NCBI GenBank assembly: GCA_019114415.1
Contig: DXFO01000003.1
Span: 29,258 to 93,257 of the forward strand
Origin: Candidatus Gemmiger faecavium
GTDB taxonomy: Bacteria; Bacillota; Clostridia; Oscillospirales; Ruminococcaceae
Length of the DNA: 64,000 bases
Reading direction: 5' to 3'
Shown here piece by piece: positions 27,807 to 36,022 of this stretch (its first letter is position 1; each line of letters opens with the position of its first letter). A program made the position numbers and the translations under genes. The notes beneath the pieces were generated by a model, which searched no databases, was not told the DNA's origin, and saw only the letters and a list, made by a program, of their open reading frames with translations.

Positions 27807-28610
27807 TTATGCCCGGGACATATTGTGGCGTACAAAACCGCCCAGTTCGCTTTCATCGCTGTAACCATAGGCAAGGGCCTTGGTGCGCAGCGCAGCGTAA
27901 AGCTCGGCATAGGTGGCCTCCAGATAAGCGACCAGGAAGATCTGACCGAAACCGAAGGTGACCAGACAGAGCAGCTCCCAGCCCAGGAAGGAGAGATCCA
28001 GCAGGAACGAATGGAACTTTTCACCGTCCATCATCTGACGGCTGAGTTCCATGGCGCGGGTGGTGGTAAGGTAGGGGTTTTCCGCCAGAAGATAGGGAAC
28101 CATGCGATAGGTGAAGGACCAGTAGATTCCCGGCACAATGAGCAGGCTGCCCAGGGCAATTTTCAGGTTGGTCAGAAACAGGACCTTCACCACATTGAGA
28201 TACGGGGAACGGAAGATGCCGAACATCGTCCCGAACGGCGCGCCGCCCTGACGGCTTTCCATCATGTAGCGGCAAAGGCCGACGGAAAGGGGCCCCGAGA
28301 CAAAAGCACCGTAAACGGTTCCGATGATCAGTCCGATGATCAGCCCGACGAAAATGGCGAACACAATGCCGCTTTGCACCAGAAATTCCCAGATCCCGTA
28401 CAGGGAATAGCCGTCATTGTTTCCGGTCCACACATCCGGCGTCATAAAATCCTGCACGAGGGACTGCGTATACTGGAACTGACCGGATAAGTCGGAGAAA
28501 ACGCTGCTCGCGCCGAACAACCCGGCGATCAGACAGACGGCGGTACACATCCAGTACCGTCCGGAAAGCGCCTGTTTGGCGTTGTGTTTTAACAGACCGC
28601 ATGTCCACAT
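27807..28610 (-). CDS. DUF975 family integral membrane protein
   Basis: A 267-residue membrane protein with about five hydrophobic stretches, including AIFVGLIIGLIIGTVYGAFV, and the family-type cytoplasmic motif YLLAENPYLTTTRAMELSRQMMDGEK. These features are characteristic of DUF975, widespread in Firmicutes and without known function. The second of two close ATGs was chosen because AGGAGG then lies eight bases away instead of two. It is monocistronic and convergent with the M60 operon. Confidence 0.82.
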   Translation of the reverse strand: MWTCGLLKHNAKQALSGRYWMCTAVCLIAGLFGASSVFSDLSGQFQYTQSLVQDFMTPDVWTGNNDGYSLYGIWEFLVQSGIVFAIFVGLIIGLIIGTVYGAFVSGPLSVGLCRYMMESRQGGAPFGTMFGIFRSPYLNVVKVLFLTNLKIALGSLLIVPGIYWSFTYRMVPYLLAENPYLTTTRAMELSRQMMDGEKFHSFLLDLSFLGWELLCLVTFGFGQIFLVAYLEATYAELYAALRTKALAYGYSDESELGGFVRHNMSRA

Positions 28611-28721
28611 AATCATAACCTCCTGCGGACCGGCGTTTAAGTTGCCGGATTGTTTGATGATCGTTCCATTATATCATGAACGTCATAAAATTAAAACCGT
28701 GGAAATGCTCGGCCCGGCAAT

Positions 28722-28764
28722 ATAAAAAAACACAGGCCCCGCAGCTGCGGAGCCTGTATTTTTA
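28722..28764 (-). terminator. Terminator after the desulfoferrodoxin gene
   Basis: A stem ACAGGC-CCGCAG with CTGCGG-GCCTGT (28733-28756, one mismatch) followed in the minus direction by T-rich sequence; A-rich/T-rich flanks on both sides. Confidence 0.75.
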
Positions 28765-28801
28765 TGATGGGAAATAATGGAGAAGGTAAGGAAATATCAG
28801 A

Positions 28802-29176
28802 TTACAGATCGGTACGCCACAGACCGTGCAGGTTGCAGTAGGCGTAAACCGCGACGGGATGCTCGCCCTCGGCCAGCAGGAAGTCGGCCTCGGGAGCGTC
28901 GCCGGCCTTGAGCCACTTGACGCTGACACCGCGGTCGGTCTCAACGGCGATCCACTCGATATAGTGCTCCTCGACCATGGGATGGACCACGGAGCCGACC
29001 TGGACATGGACGCTGTTGCCGTTGAGGGTGACAGCGGGAACGTGCTTTTCGGTAGCGGCATCAACGGAGCCGGCCTGCAGCAGGACCATCTTTTCGCCGC
29101 AGCAGAAAACAGGGACACCCGCATCGTGGAGGTGGAAGATGATGTTGCCGCAATGGGCGCAGCGATAGATTTTCAT
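28802..29176 (-). CDS. dfx: Desulfoferrodoxin (class I superoxide reductase)
   Basis: A 124-residue two-iron protein. The N-terminal desulforedoxin-type centre has C6xxC9 and the C25-C26 pair. The superoxide reductase centre is complete: the E43-K44-H45 motif with VP, H65, H71, C114 and H117 (YCNLHGLW). It reduces superoxide to peroxide without making oxygen, fitting an obligate anaerobe. AAAGGAG precedes the start. The gene is monocistronic with its own terminator. Confidence 0.96.
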   Translation of the reverse strand: MKIYRCAHCGNIIFHLHDAGVPVFCCGEKMVLLQAGSVDAATEKHVPAVTLNGNSVHVQVGSVVHPMVEEHYIEWIAVETDRGVSVKWLKAGDAPEADFLLAEGEHPVAVYAYCNLHGLWRTDL

Positions 29177-29309
29177 AAGATTTATCTCCTTTCAAAAGTC
29201 TGACAGCAAATCAGAATTTCGGTTACATAGCATATCACAGCATTGGCTGTGAGCATAGAATAGCATATAACGGATACGGTTGGATGTTGCTATGGCAACG
29301 AACAAAAAA

Positions 29310-29537
29310 TTAAATCAGCATGGCGGCAAAAGCCCGTGCCAGATGGAGCAACGTGACCCGGTCCTCCAGGCTGGGATCGGCGTCCGAAGCGCGCTGCAGC
29401 TCCAGCATGACACGGGGAATCTTTCGTGCGGGAATTCCCATACGGGCAAGATCCAGCCGGGAAACAGGAAGTTTTCGCACAGGCTTGGAAGGGTCCTTTA
29501 AGGCGGACATTCCAAACCTGGCAATTACTTTTTTCAT
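29310..29537 (-). CDS. Small basic hypothetical protein
   Basis: A 75-residue frame beginning MKKVIARFGMSALKDPSKPV. The start was set at the ATG with AAAGG nine bases upstream; the longer frame starts inside that site. It is Lys/Arg-rich in its first half and has Ala/Leu-rich helical character at its end (LLHLARAFAAMLI). I recognise no family. The Lys/Arg-rich N-terminus and amphipathic C-terminus could fit a nucleic-acid or membrane-surface protein, but nothing proves it is translated beyond the ribosome site and a clean TAA stop. Confidence 0.5.
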   Translation of the reverse strand: MKKVIARFGMSALKDPSKPVRKLPVSRLDLARMGIPARKIPRVMLELQRASDADPSLEDRVTLLHLARAFAAMLI

Positions 29538-29640
29538 GATTCGCATCCTTTCTCCAAGAAAAATGCTGAAGTGAACAGGTCTTTTTCTGTAATTATACCA
29601 AAATTTTAGAAAAAGTGTTTATTTTGCAACCAAAAAAATA

Positions 29641-29646
29641 TATAAT
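29641..29646 (+). promoter_or_regulatory. Probable -10 element of murC
   Basis: TATAAT at 29641-29646 in an AT-rich stretch, 78 bp before the murC start; only a weak TTTATT is found 17 bp upstream. Confidence 0.4.
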
Positions 29647-29723
29647 GCATATTAGACTAGTTTTTTCGGCTGCTATTGCGGCGCTGGCCCCGTGTGGCCA
29701 ATACGTTTTTGAGGTGACGATGC

Positions 29724-31097
29724 ATGGCGTACTATAACAGTTACAATCCCAAACTGCTGGAAGGGGTGACCCACATCCATTTTATTGGCTGCGGCGGTTC
29801 CGGTATGTATCCGCTCATCCAGATCCTGCACGCAAAGGGTTATACCATGTCCGGCAGTGATGTGGAAGAGACCAAGATCACCCAGGCGGAGCGTGCCATG
29901 GGGATGAAGGTCACGCTGGGCCACGATGCGGCCAATGTTCTCGGCGCACAGCTGATCGTGTACAGCGCCGCTATCCATGAGGACAATCCCGAACTGCAGG
30001 AAGCTCACGCCCGCGGCATTGCCACGGTGGAGCGCAGTGTGCTGCTGGGATATGTCAGCCGCCTGTATCCGCACAGCATTGGTGTGGCAGGCACCCACGG
30101 CAAGACCACGACGACCAGCATGATCGTCACCATGCTGGAACTGGCCGGCAAGGACCCCGCAGCGGTCATCGGCGGCAAGCTGCCCCTGATCGATGGCTAC
30201 GGCAAGGCGGGCGAGGGCAACAGCATCGTCATCGAAGCCTGTGAGTACAGCGAGACCTTCCTGCACCTGACCCCGTACATCGGCGTGATCCTCAACATCG
30301 ATAACGATCATCTGGAATATTACGGCACCATGGGCCGCCTCAAGATGGCGTTCCAGAAGTTTGCACTGCTGTCCCGTACCGTGGTGTTCAACCTGGATGA
30401 CCCCAACACCCTGGCGGTGGTCAACTCCATCGACCGTCCGGTCCTCTCCTTCGGCATCGAGCAGGAAGCCCGCTTCCGCGCCGTGAATATCAAGGAGTAT
30501 CGTCCCGGCTTCTACGAGTTTGACGTTGAGGAACTGGAAGCCCACTTTGCCCATCTGAAGCTGAATGTGCCCGGTTACCATAACATTTATAACGCTCTGG
30601 CCATGTGCTGCTGCGTCCGTCCTCTGGGCCTTCAGCCGGAGGACGCCGAGCGTGCGGCGGAAAGCTATAAGGGTTCCGGCCGCCGGTTTGAGATCAAGGG
30701 AGAGTGCAACGGCGCCGTCATTGTGGACGATTACGCCCACCATCCCACGGAACTGGCTGCGACCCTCAAGACGGCTCACGAGATGGGCTACCAGCGTGTC
30801 ATCGCGGTGCATCAGCCCTTTACCTATTCCCGCACCAAGGCTTTGATGCAGGACTTTGCCGATGTCCTCAAGACCACTGACCAGGTGGTCCTCCTGCCCA
30901 TCATGGGCAGCCGCGAGGTGGACGACGGCAGCGTCCGCAGTGAGGATCTTGCCGCCCGTATCCCGGGCAGCGTAGTGGTCGGCGGCCTGGAAGAAGCCGC
31001 CGCCTGGGTCAAGGCCAACGCCAAACAGGGCGACCTGGTGGTCTGCATGAGCTGCGGCGACCTGTACAAGGCTGCGGACATGATGGTGGAGAAATAA
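29724..31097 (+). CDS. murC: UDP-N-acetylmuramate--L-alanine ligase
   Basis: A 457-residue Mur ligase that adds L-Ala to UDP-MurNAc in the cytoplasm. The N-terminal nucleotide site is HFIGCGGSGM, the ATP P-loop is GVAGTHGKTTTTS, and the central NIDNDHLEYYGT and the C-terminal VDDYAHHPTEL motif (MurC-specific HHP) are all present. GAGGTGACG precedes the ATG. Here the gene stands alone with its own terminator, away from the dcw cluster. Confidence 0.96.
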   Translation: MAYYNSYNPKLLEGVTHIHFIGCGGSGMYPLIQILHAKGYTMSGSDVEETKITQAERAMGMKVTLGHDAANVLGAQLIVYSAAIHEDNPELQEAHARGIATVERSVLLGYVSRLYPHSIGVAGTHGKTTTTSMIVTMLELAGKDPAAVIGGKLPLIDGYGKAGEGNSIVIEACEYSETFLHLTPYIGVILNIDNDHLEYYGTMGRLKMAFQKFALLSRTVVFNLDDPNTLAVVNSIDRPVLSFGIEQEARFRAVNIKEYRPGFYEFDVEELEAHFAHLKLNVPGYHNIYNALAMCCCVRPLGLQPEDAERAAESYKGSGRRFEIKGECNGAVIVDDYAHHPTELAATLKTAHEMGYQRVIAVHQPFTYSRTKALMQDFADVLKTTDQVVLLPIMGSREVDDGSVRSEDLAARIPGSVVVGGLEEAAAWVKANAKQGDLVVCMSCGDLYKAADMMVEK

Positions 31098-31114
31098 ACA
31101 GATCCTGCTTGCTG

Positions 31115-31152
31115 ACAGGCGGACAGTCTAAATGGCTGCCCGCCTGTTTTTT
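31115..31152 (+). terminator. Terminator after murC
   Basis: An 8-bp stem (31115-31122 with 31140-31147), extended by partial inner pairing, then TTTTTT. Confidence 0.85.
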
Positions 31153-31302
31153 GCTGTAAAATGCCGGACGCCGTGCCGGGAAAGACCTAGGTAAATATCA
31201 TCATACCTGCGGGGTGCTTGTACTGCTGCGGGGAAAAATAACTGCCGCTATGCAACCAAACCAGCCGCTGCCGACACATACCGGGTGAAAGAGGTGAATC
31301 TG

Positions 31303-31866
31303 TTGAACGTTCAGGATGTGACCCCTTTTTTTGAAAAACTGTACGATGCGACCTATGACTCGACGCTGCTGTATCTCACCCGGCGCTGCGCTGACCCGAC
31401 CCAGATCCCCGACCTGCTGCAGGAAGTCTATGCCGAGGTGTACTCGGTCCTGCTGCAAAAGGGGCCGCAGTATGTCAACCGCCCCGAAGCCTTTGTCCGT
31501 CATGTGGCAAAGTCCAAGCTGTGCAGATATTATTCCCTGCGCAAACGCCTTTCCTGCCTGATCCCGCTGGAACATTTTGGAGCGGAGGAAGTCGATGGCG
31601 ATGAAGGAAGGATTCGGGAGATCCCGGTGCACGAGCTGCCCGAACAACAGGCGGAGGATAAGCTCCTTGCCGCGGAGCTTTCTGCAAAGATCAAGACCCT
31701 GCCCGCGGATGTGCAGCGGATTCTGATCTGCCATTTCTGGCTGGATCTGTCACTGGCAAAGACGGCAAAGGTGCTGGGCATGAAAGAGGCTACGGTCAAG
31801 TCAAAGATGTATCGTACGCTGGCCAAATTGCGAGAACTGTATGAAAAGGACGGTGCCGAAGAATGA
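31303..31866 (+). CDS. ECF-type RNA polymerase sigma factor
   Basis: A 187-residue sigma-70 family protein with region 2 (about 10-75, YDSTLLYLTRRCADPTQIPDLLQEVYAEVY) and region 4 (about 125-180, LPADVQRILICHFWLDLSLAKTAKVLGMKEATVKSKMYRTLAKLRELY). The TTG at 31303 was taken as start because GAGGTG lies six bases upstream. An in-frame GTG at 31285 lacks any ribosome site. Its stop overlaps the next gene by four bases (ATGA), the usual layout of a sigma and its anti-sigma factor. The inducing signal is not visible. Confidence 0.87.
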   Translation: MNVQDVTPFFEKLYDATYDSTLLYLTRRCADPTQIPDLLQEVYAEVYSVLLQKGPQYVNRPEAFVRHVAKSKLCRYYSLRKRLSCLIPLEHFGAEEVDGDEGRIREIPVHELPEQQAEDKLLAAELSAKIKTLPADVQRILICHFWLDLSLAKTAKVLGMKEATVKSKMYRTLAKLRELYEKDGAEE

Positions 31867-33041
31867 ACGAATATGACCTGATGCGCAATGCACTTTCCCG
31901 GTATGGCCTTGACCGCGGGGCCGTGTACCGTGCGGCGCGGCAGGCGGGCGCCGTGGCCGCGGCGAAAGGAGCACCAACAATGAAAAAAAGCAGAGTGACC
32001 GGTTTTGCAGCCGTTCTTGCGGCGGTCTGCCTGGGAGCAAGCGTCTGTGCCGCAGGGTATTACCTTACTGCCGGGCAGGCGGCGAGAGAGATGGGGGAGA
32101 GCGCCGTGGCGCAGCTTCTGGAAAGCCCCGACGCTGTCACCATCAACGAGACACAGACTGACGCAGGCTATGATGTGACCCTTTTGGGCATGGTCACGGG
32201 GAAGCATCTGACCGATGCCTGGAGCAGCTACTGGAATGGAGATGAGCCCCAAAACGGCACCACCTATGCCGTGCTTTCGGTCAGCCGCAGCGACGGTCAG
32301 CCCATGCCCGCCCGGGATGAGGATGAGACTTTCGGTCTGATGAACAGCTTTGCGCAGGCGCGGCTGGCCAGACCGGAGCTTTCCCCGGCAGAGTACTGGC
32401 TGGACCCGGAACGCCAGGACGTGGTGGTGGACGGCATCCGTTACCTGCTCGTGGCGTGCGACAATGTGGAGATTTTCGCAGACCAGAGCGTTGTGCTGTG
32501 CGTCTCCAGCGGAAGCCCCTTCTATTCCACCGAAGCGTTCTCCTATGACCCGGCCACCGGCGCCATCACAGCCAATGAGGAATATGAAGGCGTCAATCTT
32601 GTCTTTACGCTGCCGCTGGATGCGTCGAAAGCTGACCCTGAGGCCGCGCAGGAATTTTTGAACGCCTGGAAAACCGGCGAGGTGGAGAGCACCCTGCCGG
32701 AGGATGACGCAGCCGGTGACGCCGCCGGACTGGCGGATGCCGTCGCGGACATGGCGGATACGGCATCGGATTATCCCACGCCGGAATCTGTCCGTTCCGA
32801 GGGAGAACTTCTGACGACAGAGACGGTTCCCTTTGCACAGGACGTCCGCATGGAGGACGGTACTCCCATGGGTGACGGCTGGCGGATCGGAGATGGCGCC
32901 TTCTTTGGAGACGGCTTTGCACCGCAGCAGGGAACGTGCAGTGTGCTTGCCGTCAGCGATATGGACGGGCAGACGCTTGCCTACCTGGGAACCCTCAACG
33001 CCGATAACACCATGACGGTGGAAACCTGGAAAATCGGCTGA
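31863..33041 (+). CDS. Membrane-anchored probable anti-sigma factor
   Basis: A 392-residue protein translated through an ATGA overlap with the sigma gene. It has a short cytoplasmic N-terminus (1-43), one membrane helix (about 45-67, TGFAAVLAAVCLGASVCAAGYYL) and a large extracytoplasmic domain with an acidic insert near 275-300. The architecture and position fit a DUF4179-like anti-sigma factor, but no zinc-binding HxxxCxxC motif is seen in the cytoplasmic part. How the N-terminus would hold the sigma factor is therefore unclear. The function is inferred from context. Confidence 0.65.
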   Translation: MNEYDLMRNALSRYGLDRGAVYRAARQAGAVAAAKGAPTMKKSRVTGFAAVLAAVCLGASVCAAGYYLTAGQAAREMGESAVAQLLESPDAVTINETQTDAGYDVTLLGMVTGKHLTDAWSSYWNGDEPQNGTTYAVLSVSRSDGQPMPARDEDETFGLMNSFAQARLARPELSPAEYWLDPERQDVVVDGIRYLLVACDNVEIFADQSVVLCVSSGSPFYSTEAFSYDPATGAITANEEYEGVNLVFTLPLDASKADPEAAQEFLNAWKTGEVESTLPEDDAAGDAAGLADAVADMADTASDYPTPESVRSEGELLTTETVPFAQDVRMEDGTPMGDGWRIGDGAFFGDGFAPQQGTCSVLAVSDMDGQTLAYLGTLNADNTMTVETWKIG

Positions 33042-33093
33042 TCGCTTCCCGGTACAGGAAGCAAAACACAGGGATCCGCCGCCAATAAACAGA

Positions 33094-33130
33094 GCCCCCG
33101 CAACGCAGTACAAACCTGCGGTGCGGGGGC
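33094..33130. terminator. Hairpin between convergent genes, probable terminator
   Basis: A 9-bp stem GCCCCCGCA/TGCGGGGGC (33094-33102 with 33122-33130) between the stops of two convergent genes. The T-run is poor. Confidence 0.5.
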
Positions 33131-33140
33131 ATTGTAATTG

Positions 33141-33392
33141 TCAGGATTTTGTTTTGTCGTCGGAGGGCGGAATGTCCCTCCTGCGGCGGGAGATCAGCCA
33201 TTCGTAAATCAGCTGAACGATAAAGAAGCAGGCAAAATAAATCAGAAAATTTCTGGCCAGCTGCAACCATACCGGCGGAAAAACCGTTTCGTCGGTAGAA
33301 TAGAGAACGCCGCCGTTAAAAAAGGAGATAGAGGACAAAACAAGAGAAAATACAGTGGCTTTCGCGGCGATGGACCCAAAGGGGAGTTTCAT
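33141..33392 (-). CDS. Small two-helix membrane protein, unknown
   Basis: An 83-residue protein with two hydrophobic segments (about 9-29 and 45-66) and a basic, charged C-terminus (SRRRRDIPPSDDKTKS). GGGAGGG precedes the ATG. It lies 45 bp downstream of degV on the same strand and may be co-transcribed. I recognise no family and infer no function. Confidence 0.6.
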   Translation of the reverse strand: MKLPFGSIAAKATVFSLVLSSISFFNGGVLYSTDETVFPPVWLQLARNFLIYFACFFIVQLIYEWLISRRRRDIPPSDDKTKS

Positions 33393-33437
33393 GGCCGGTT
33401 CCCTCCCAAGTACTGCTTTTGGGAAAAGCAGCCTGCC

Positions 33438-34277
33438 TCAGTACGTCAGGATCAATCCCTGGTCCTGGGCATAGAAGCTGCAAAGTCCGGCGCAGGGCGT
33501 CACAACGATCTTGGCGTCCGGCCATTTGGCGTGGATACCGTGTTCCAGTAGGGCAGTGGCCTTTTCGTTGTCGCAATGGCTGATGCGCACGGTGTGGCTG
33601 CAATCAAAGCCGTCCTGGTCCATCTGTTCCAGAATGCGGGCCAGAACACGGGTCTCGCCCCGGGTCTTGTAGAAGAAGTCGATCTTGCCATCCTGCGTGC
33701 GGCGGCCCAGCACCCGCATGTTGAGAGCGCCGGCAATAAATCCGACCACTCGGCTCACACGTCCGGCCTTGGCCAGATTGTCAAAGCTGGCCAGCGCAAA
33801 CAGGATATGCCCGGAATCGTTGTGCTCGGTCAGGGCGCGGCAGACTTCCTCAAAGTTCTTGCCCTCGCCGATCAGACGGTTGGCCAGATAAGCGGCTTCC
33901 GCCAGTGCACCGGCGCAGCTCAGGGTGTCCAGGATAAAGATGTTTTTGTCGGGGTACTCGTCCAGCACCATCTCCCGGGCGCTCTGGGCGGCGTTGTAGC
34001 TGCCGGAAAGATTGTGGCTGATGGTCAGGGCGATCACGTTGTCCGCCTGCAAAAACAGCTCTGCCCATTCTTCCGGGCTGGGGCAGGCGGTGGAACTGCC
34101 GCCGTTGTAATCGGTCATGGCCTGAAGCATCTGCGGTACGTTCAGGGTGGGCAGATCCACGAATTCCCGTTCGCCCACACGGATCTTAAAGGGGACAAGC
34201 CCAAACTGTACCCCCGGAGCAAGGTCCTCCATGTGACGGATCTCACAGGAAGTGTCGGATACGATCATCCAGGACAT
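33438..34277 (-). CDS. DegV family fatty-acid-binding protein
   Basis: A 279-residue protein of normal DegV length. Family motifs include the opening SWMIVSDTSCEI, SSTACPSPEEW and ALTISHNLSGSYNAAQSA, with the lipid head-group-binding Ser/Thr residues. DegV (FakB-type) proteins bind a fatty acid and present it to FakA for phosphorylation; whether this one does so is inferred, as no fakA is in the window. The start ATG at 34277 has GGAGG eight bases upstream; 56 upstream in-frame codons lie over the leader hairpin. Confidence 0.9.
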   Translation of the reverse strand: MSWMIVSDTSCEIRHMEDLAPGVQFGLVPFKIRVGEREFVDLPTLNVPQMLQAMTDYNGGSSTACPSPEEWAELFLQADNVIALTISHNLSGSYNAAQSAREMVLDEYPDKNIFILDTLSCAGALAEAAYLANRLIGEGKNFEEVCRALTEHNDSGHILFALASFDNLAKAGRVSRVVGFIAGALNMRVLGRRTQDGKIDFFYKTRGETRVLARILEQMDQDGFDCSHTVRISHCDNEKATALLEHGIHAKWPDAKIVVTPCAGLCSFYAQDQGLILTY

Positions 34278-34368
34278 AGCATATGCCTCCATTCTGTGCG
34301 GTGGGGTCAAGGCGAATGCCGGTCCCGGAAATACGCTGATTTTTCCAAAGATACGCGATGTAAAGTTG

Positions 34369-34436
34369 AAAAAAAATCTGCCCCGGGCGGTTTGGCTTTC
34401 CTCGAAATATCCCTCTTCGAGGAGAAAACCGGCAGC
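34369..34436 (-). terminator. Hairpin with U-run in the degV leader (possible attenuator)
   Basis: On the minus strand a three-part stem forms: CTGCC with GGCAG (34431-34435 with 34378-34382), GGTTT with AAACC, and the inner CCTCGAA with TTCGAGG. It is followed by eight T (34369-34376). It lies inside the transcript, about 20 nt after the expected start and 90 nt before the degV ATG. A competing small hairpin CGGCA/TGCCG near 34431-34444 overlaps the outer stem. Confidence 0.6.
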
Positions 34437-34462
34437 CTGCCGCACACATATCTATTTTAATC

Positions 34463-34491
34463 ATTATATTCCCGGCAGGGTACTCCGTCAA
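34463..34491 (-). promoter_or_regulatory. Promoter of degV
   Basis: On the minus strand TTGACG (34486-34491) and TATAAT (34463-34468) with a 17-bp spacer. Confidence 0.8.
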
Positions 34492-34576
34492 GCCGGAGCA
34501 CTTGCCAAAAAGACGGCCCCGGCAACTATAATTCATAGAATAAAATGCGGTTTTTTATGATATTTTATGACTTCTC

Positions 34577-34605
34577 TTGCAATCGGGCGGGGCAGCGGCT
34601 ACAAT
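34577..34605 (+). promoter_or_regulatory. Promoter of metY-metA
   Basis: TTGCAA at 34577-34582 and TACAAT at 34600-34605 with a 17-bp spacer. Confidence 0.7.
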
Positions 34606-34689
34606 AAAACTATATGCCTGCCATTTTTGCAGCCTGCCCTCGCGGCGGCGCTGCGGCAGTGCAACAACATAGAAGGGAAGTACCGAATC

Positions 34690-35979
34690 ATGGCAAATCA
34701 ACCGATGTCTCTCGGCACCGCCTGCGTGCAGGGCGGCTATACCCCCGCCAACGGCGAACCGCGCCAGATCCCCATTATCCAAAGCACTACGTTCAAATAT
34801 GACAGCTCCGACGATATGGGCAAGCTGTTTGACCTGGAAGCTTCCGGCTATTTCTATTCCCGCCTGCAGAACCCCACCTGCGACCATGTGGCGGCCAAGC
34901 TGGCCCAGCTGGAAGGCGGCACCGCTGCTATGCTGACCTCCAGCGGCCAGGCGGCGAATTTCTTCGCGCTGTTCAATATCTGCAATGCGGGCGACCACAT
35001 TGTTTCCTCCAGTTCCATCTACGGCGGCACCTTCAACCTGATCGCGGTCACCATGGCCAAGATGGGCATTACCGCTACCTTTGTCTCTCCCGATGCCACC
35101 GACGAGGAACTGGATGCGGCTTTCCAGCCCAACACCAAGGCTGTGTTCGGCGAGACCATCGCCAACCCGGCCCTGACGGTTCTGGACATTGAGCGCTTTG
35201 CCGCGGCTGCCCACCGCCACGGCGTCCCCCTCATTGTGGACAACACCTTTGCAACGCCGATCAACTGCCGTCCCATCGAGTGGGGCGCAGACATCGTGAC
35301 CCACTCCACCACCAAGTACATGGACGGCCACGGCGGCACTGTGGGCGGCGCCATCATTGACGGCGGCAAGTTCGACTGGATGGCCCATGCGGACAAATTC
35401 CCCGGCCTGACCACGCCCGACGAGAGCTACCACGGCATCACCTATGCCGAGCGCTTCGGCAAGGAGGGCGCCTTCATCACCAAGGCCACCGCACAGCTCA
35501 TGCGTGACTTCGGCTGCACCCAGAGCCCCATCAACGCTTACATGATCAACCTCGGTCTTGAGAGTCTCCACGTCCGCATGGCCCGCCACTGCGAGAACGG
35601 TCAGGCGGTCGCCGAGTTCCTGGCCTCCCATCCCAAGATTGCTTACGTGGACTACTGTGGCCTGCCCGGCAACGCTTACCACGCCCTGGCCCAGAAGTAC
35701 CTGCCCAACGGCAGCTGCGGTGTGGTCAGCTTTGGCGTCAAGGGCGGCCGCGATGCCGCCAAAGCGTTCATGGGCTACCTCAAGACGGCGGCCATCGAGA
35801 CCCATGTGGCCGATGCCCGTACCTGCTGCCTGCATCCCGCCAGCTCCACCCATCGCCAGATGAACGACGAACAGCTGGCAGCTGCCGGCGTCAAGCCCGA
35901 CCTCGTCCGCATGAGCTGCGGCCTGGAGGACAAGGCTGACCTGATCGCTGACATCGCCCAGGCTCTGGACAAGATCTGA
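34690..35979 (+). CDS. metY: O-acetylhomoserine sulfhydrylase (aminocarboxypropyltransferase)
   Basis: A 429-residue PLP enzyme of the Cys/Met metabolism family that makes homocysteine from O-acetylhomoserine and sulfide. The PLP lysine lies in VTHSTTKYMDGHG, and ENPAL-type and IVDNTFATP motifs are present. The insert near residues 225-260 (WMAHADKFPGLTTPDESYHGI) distinguishes the OAH sulfhydrylase branch from shorter cystathionine enzymes. GGGAAG precedes the ATG at 34690. metA follows 43 bp downstream and makes its substrate. Confidence 0.93.
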   Translation: MANQPMSLGTACVQGGYTPANGEPRQIPIIQSTTFKYDSSDDMGKLFDLEASGYFYSRLQNPTCDHVAAKLAQLEGGTAAMLTSSGQAANFFALFNICNAGDHIVSSSSIYGGTFNLIAVTMAKMGITATFVSPDATDEELDAAFQPNTKAVFGETIANPALTVLDIERFAAAAHRHGVPLIVDNTFATPINCRPIEWGADIVTHSTTKYMDGHGGTVGGAIIDGGKFDWMAHADKFPGLTTPDESYHGITYAERFGKEGAFITKATAQLMRDFGCTQSPINAYMINLGLESLHVRMARHCENGQAVAEFLASHPKIAYVDYCGLPGNAYHALAQKYLPNGSCGVVSFGVKGGRDAAKAFMGYLKTAAIETHVADARTCCLHPASSTHRQMNDEQLAAAGVKPDLVRMSCGLEDKADLIADIAQALDKI

Positions 35980-36022
35980 ACAATACCGCCCGGCGCGGCC
36001 GCCGCGCCGAAAGGAGAACCGT

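Larger units (their letters stand above)
34278..34689. other. Divergent regulatory region between degV and metY
   Basis: This 412-bp region holds two divergent promoters and a long hairpin with a U-run in the degV leader (34369-34436). The metY promoter lies at 34577-34605. I looked for SAM-I, SAM-II and SAM-IV riboswitch signatures on the metY side and a T-box element, and saw none; the metY leader is only about 80 nt. Confidence 0.65.

Noticed and set aside
34612..34689. SAM riboswitch or T-box upstream of metY
   Set aside because: The leader is only about 80 nt and contains none of the SAM-class or T-box signatures.
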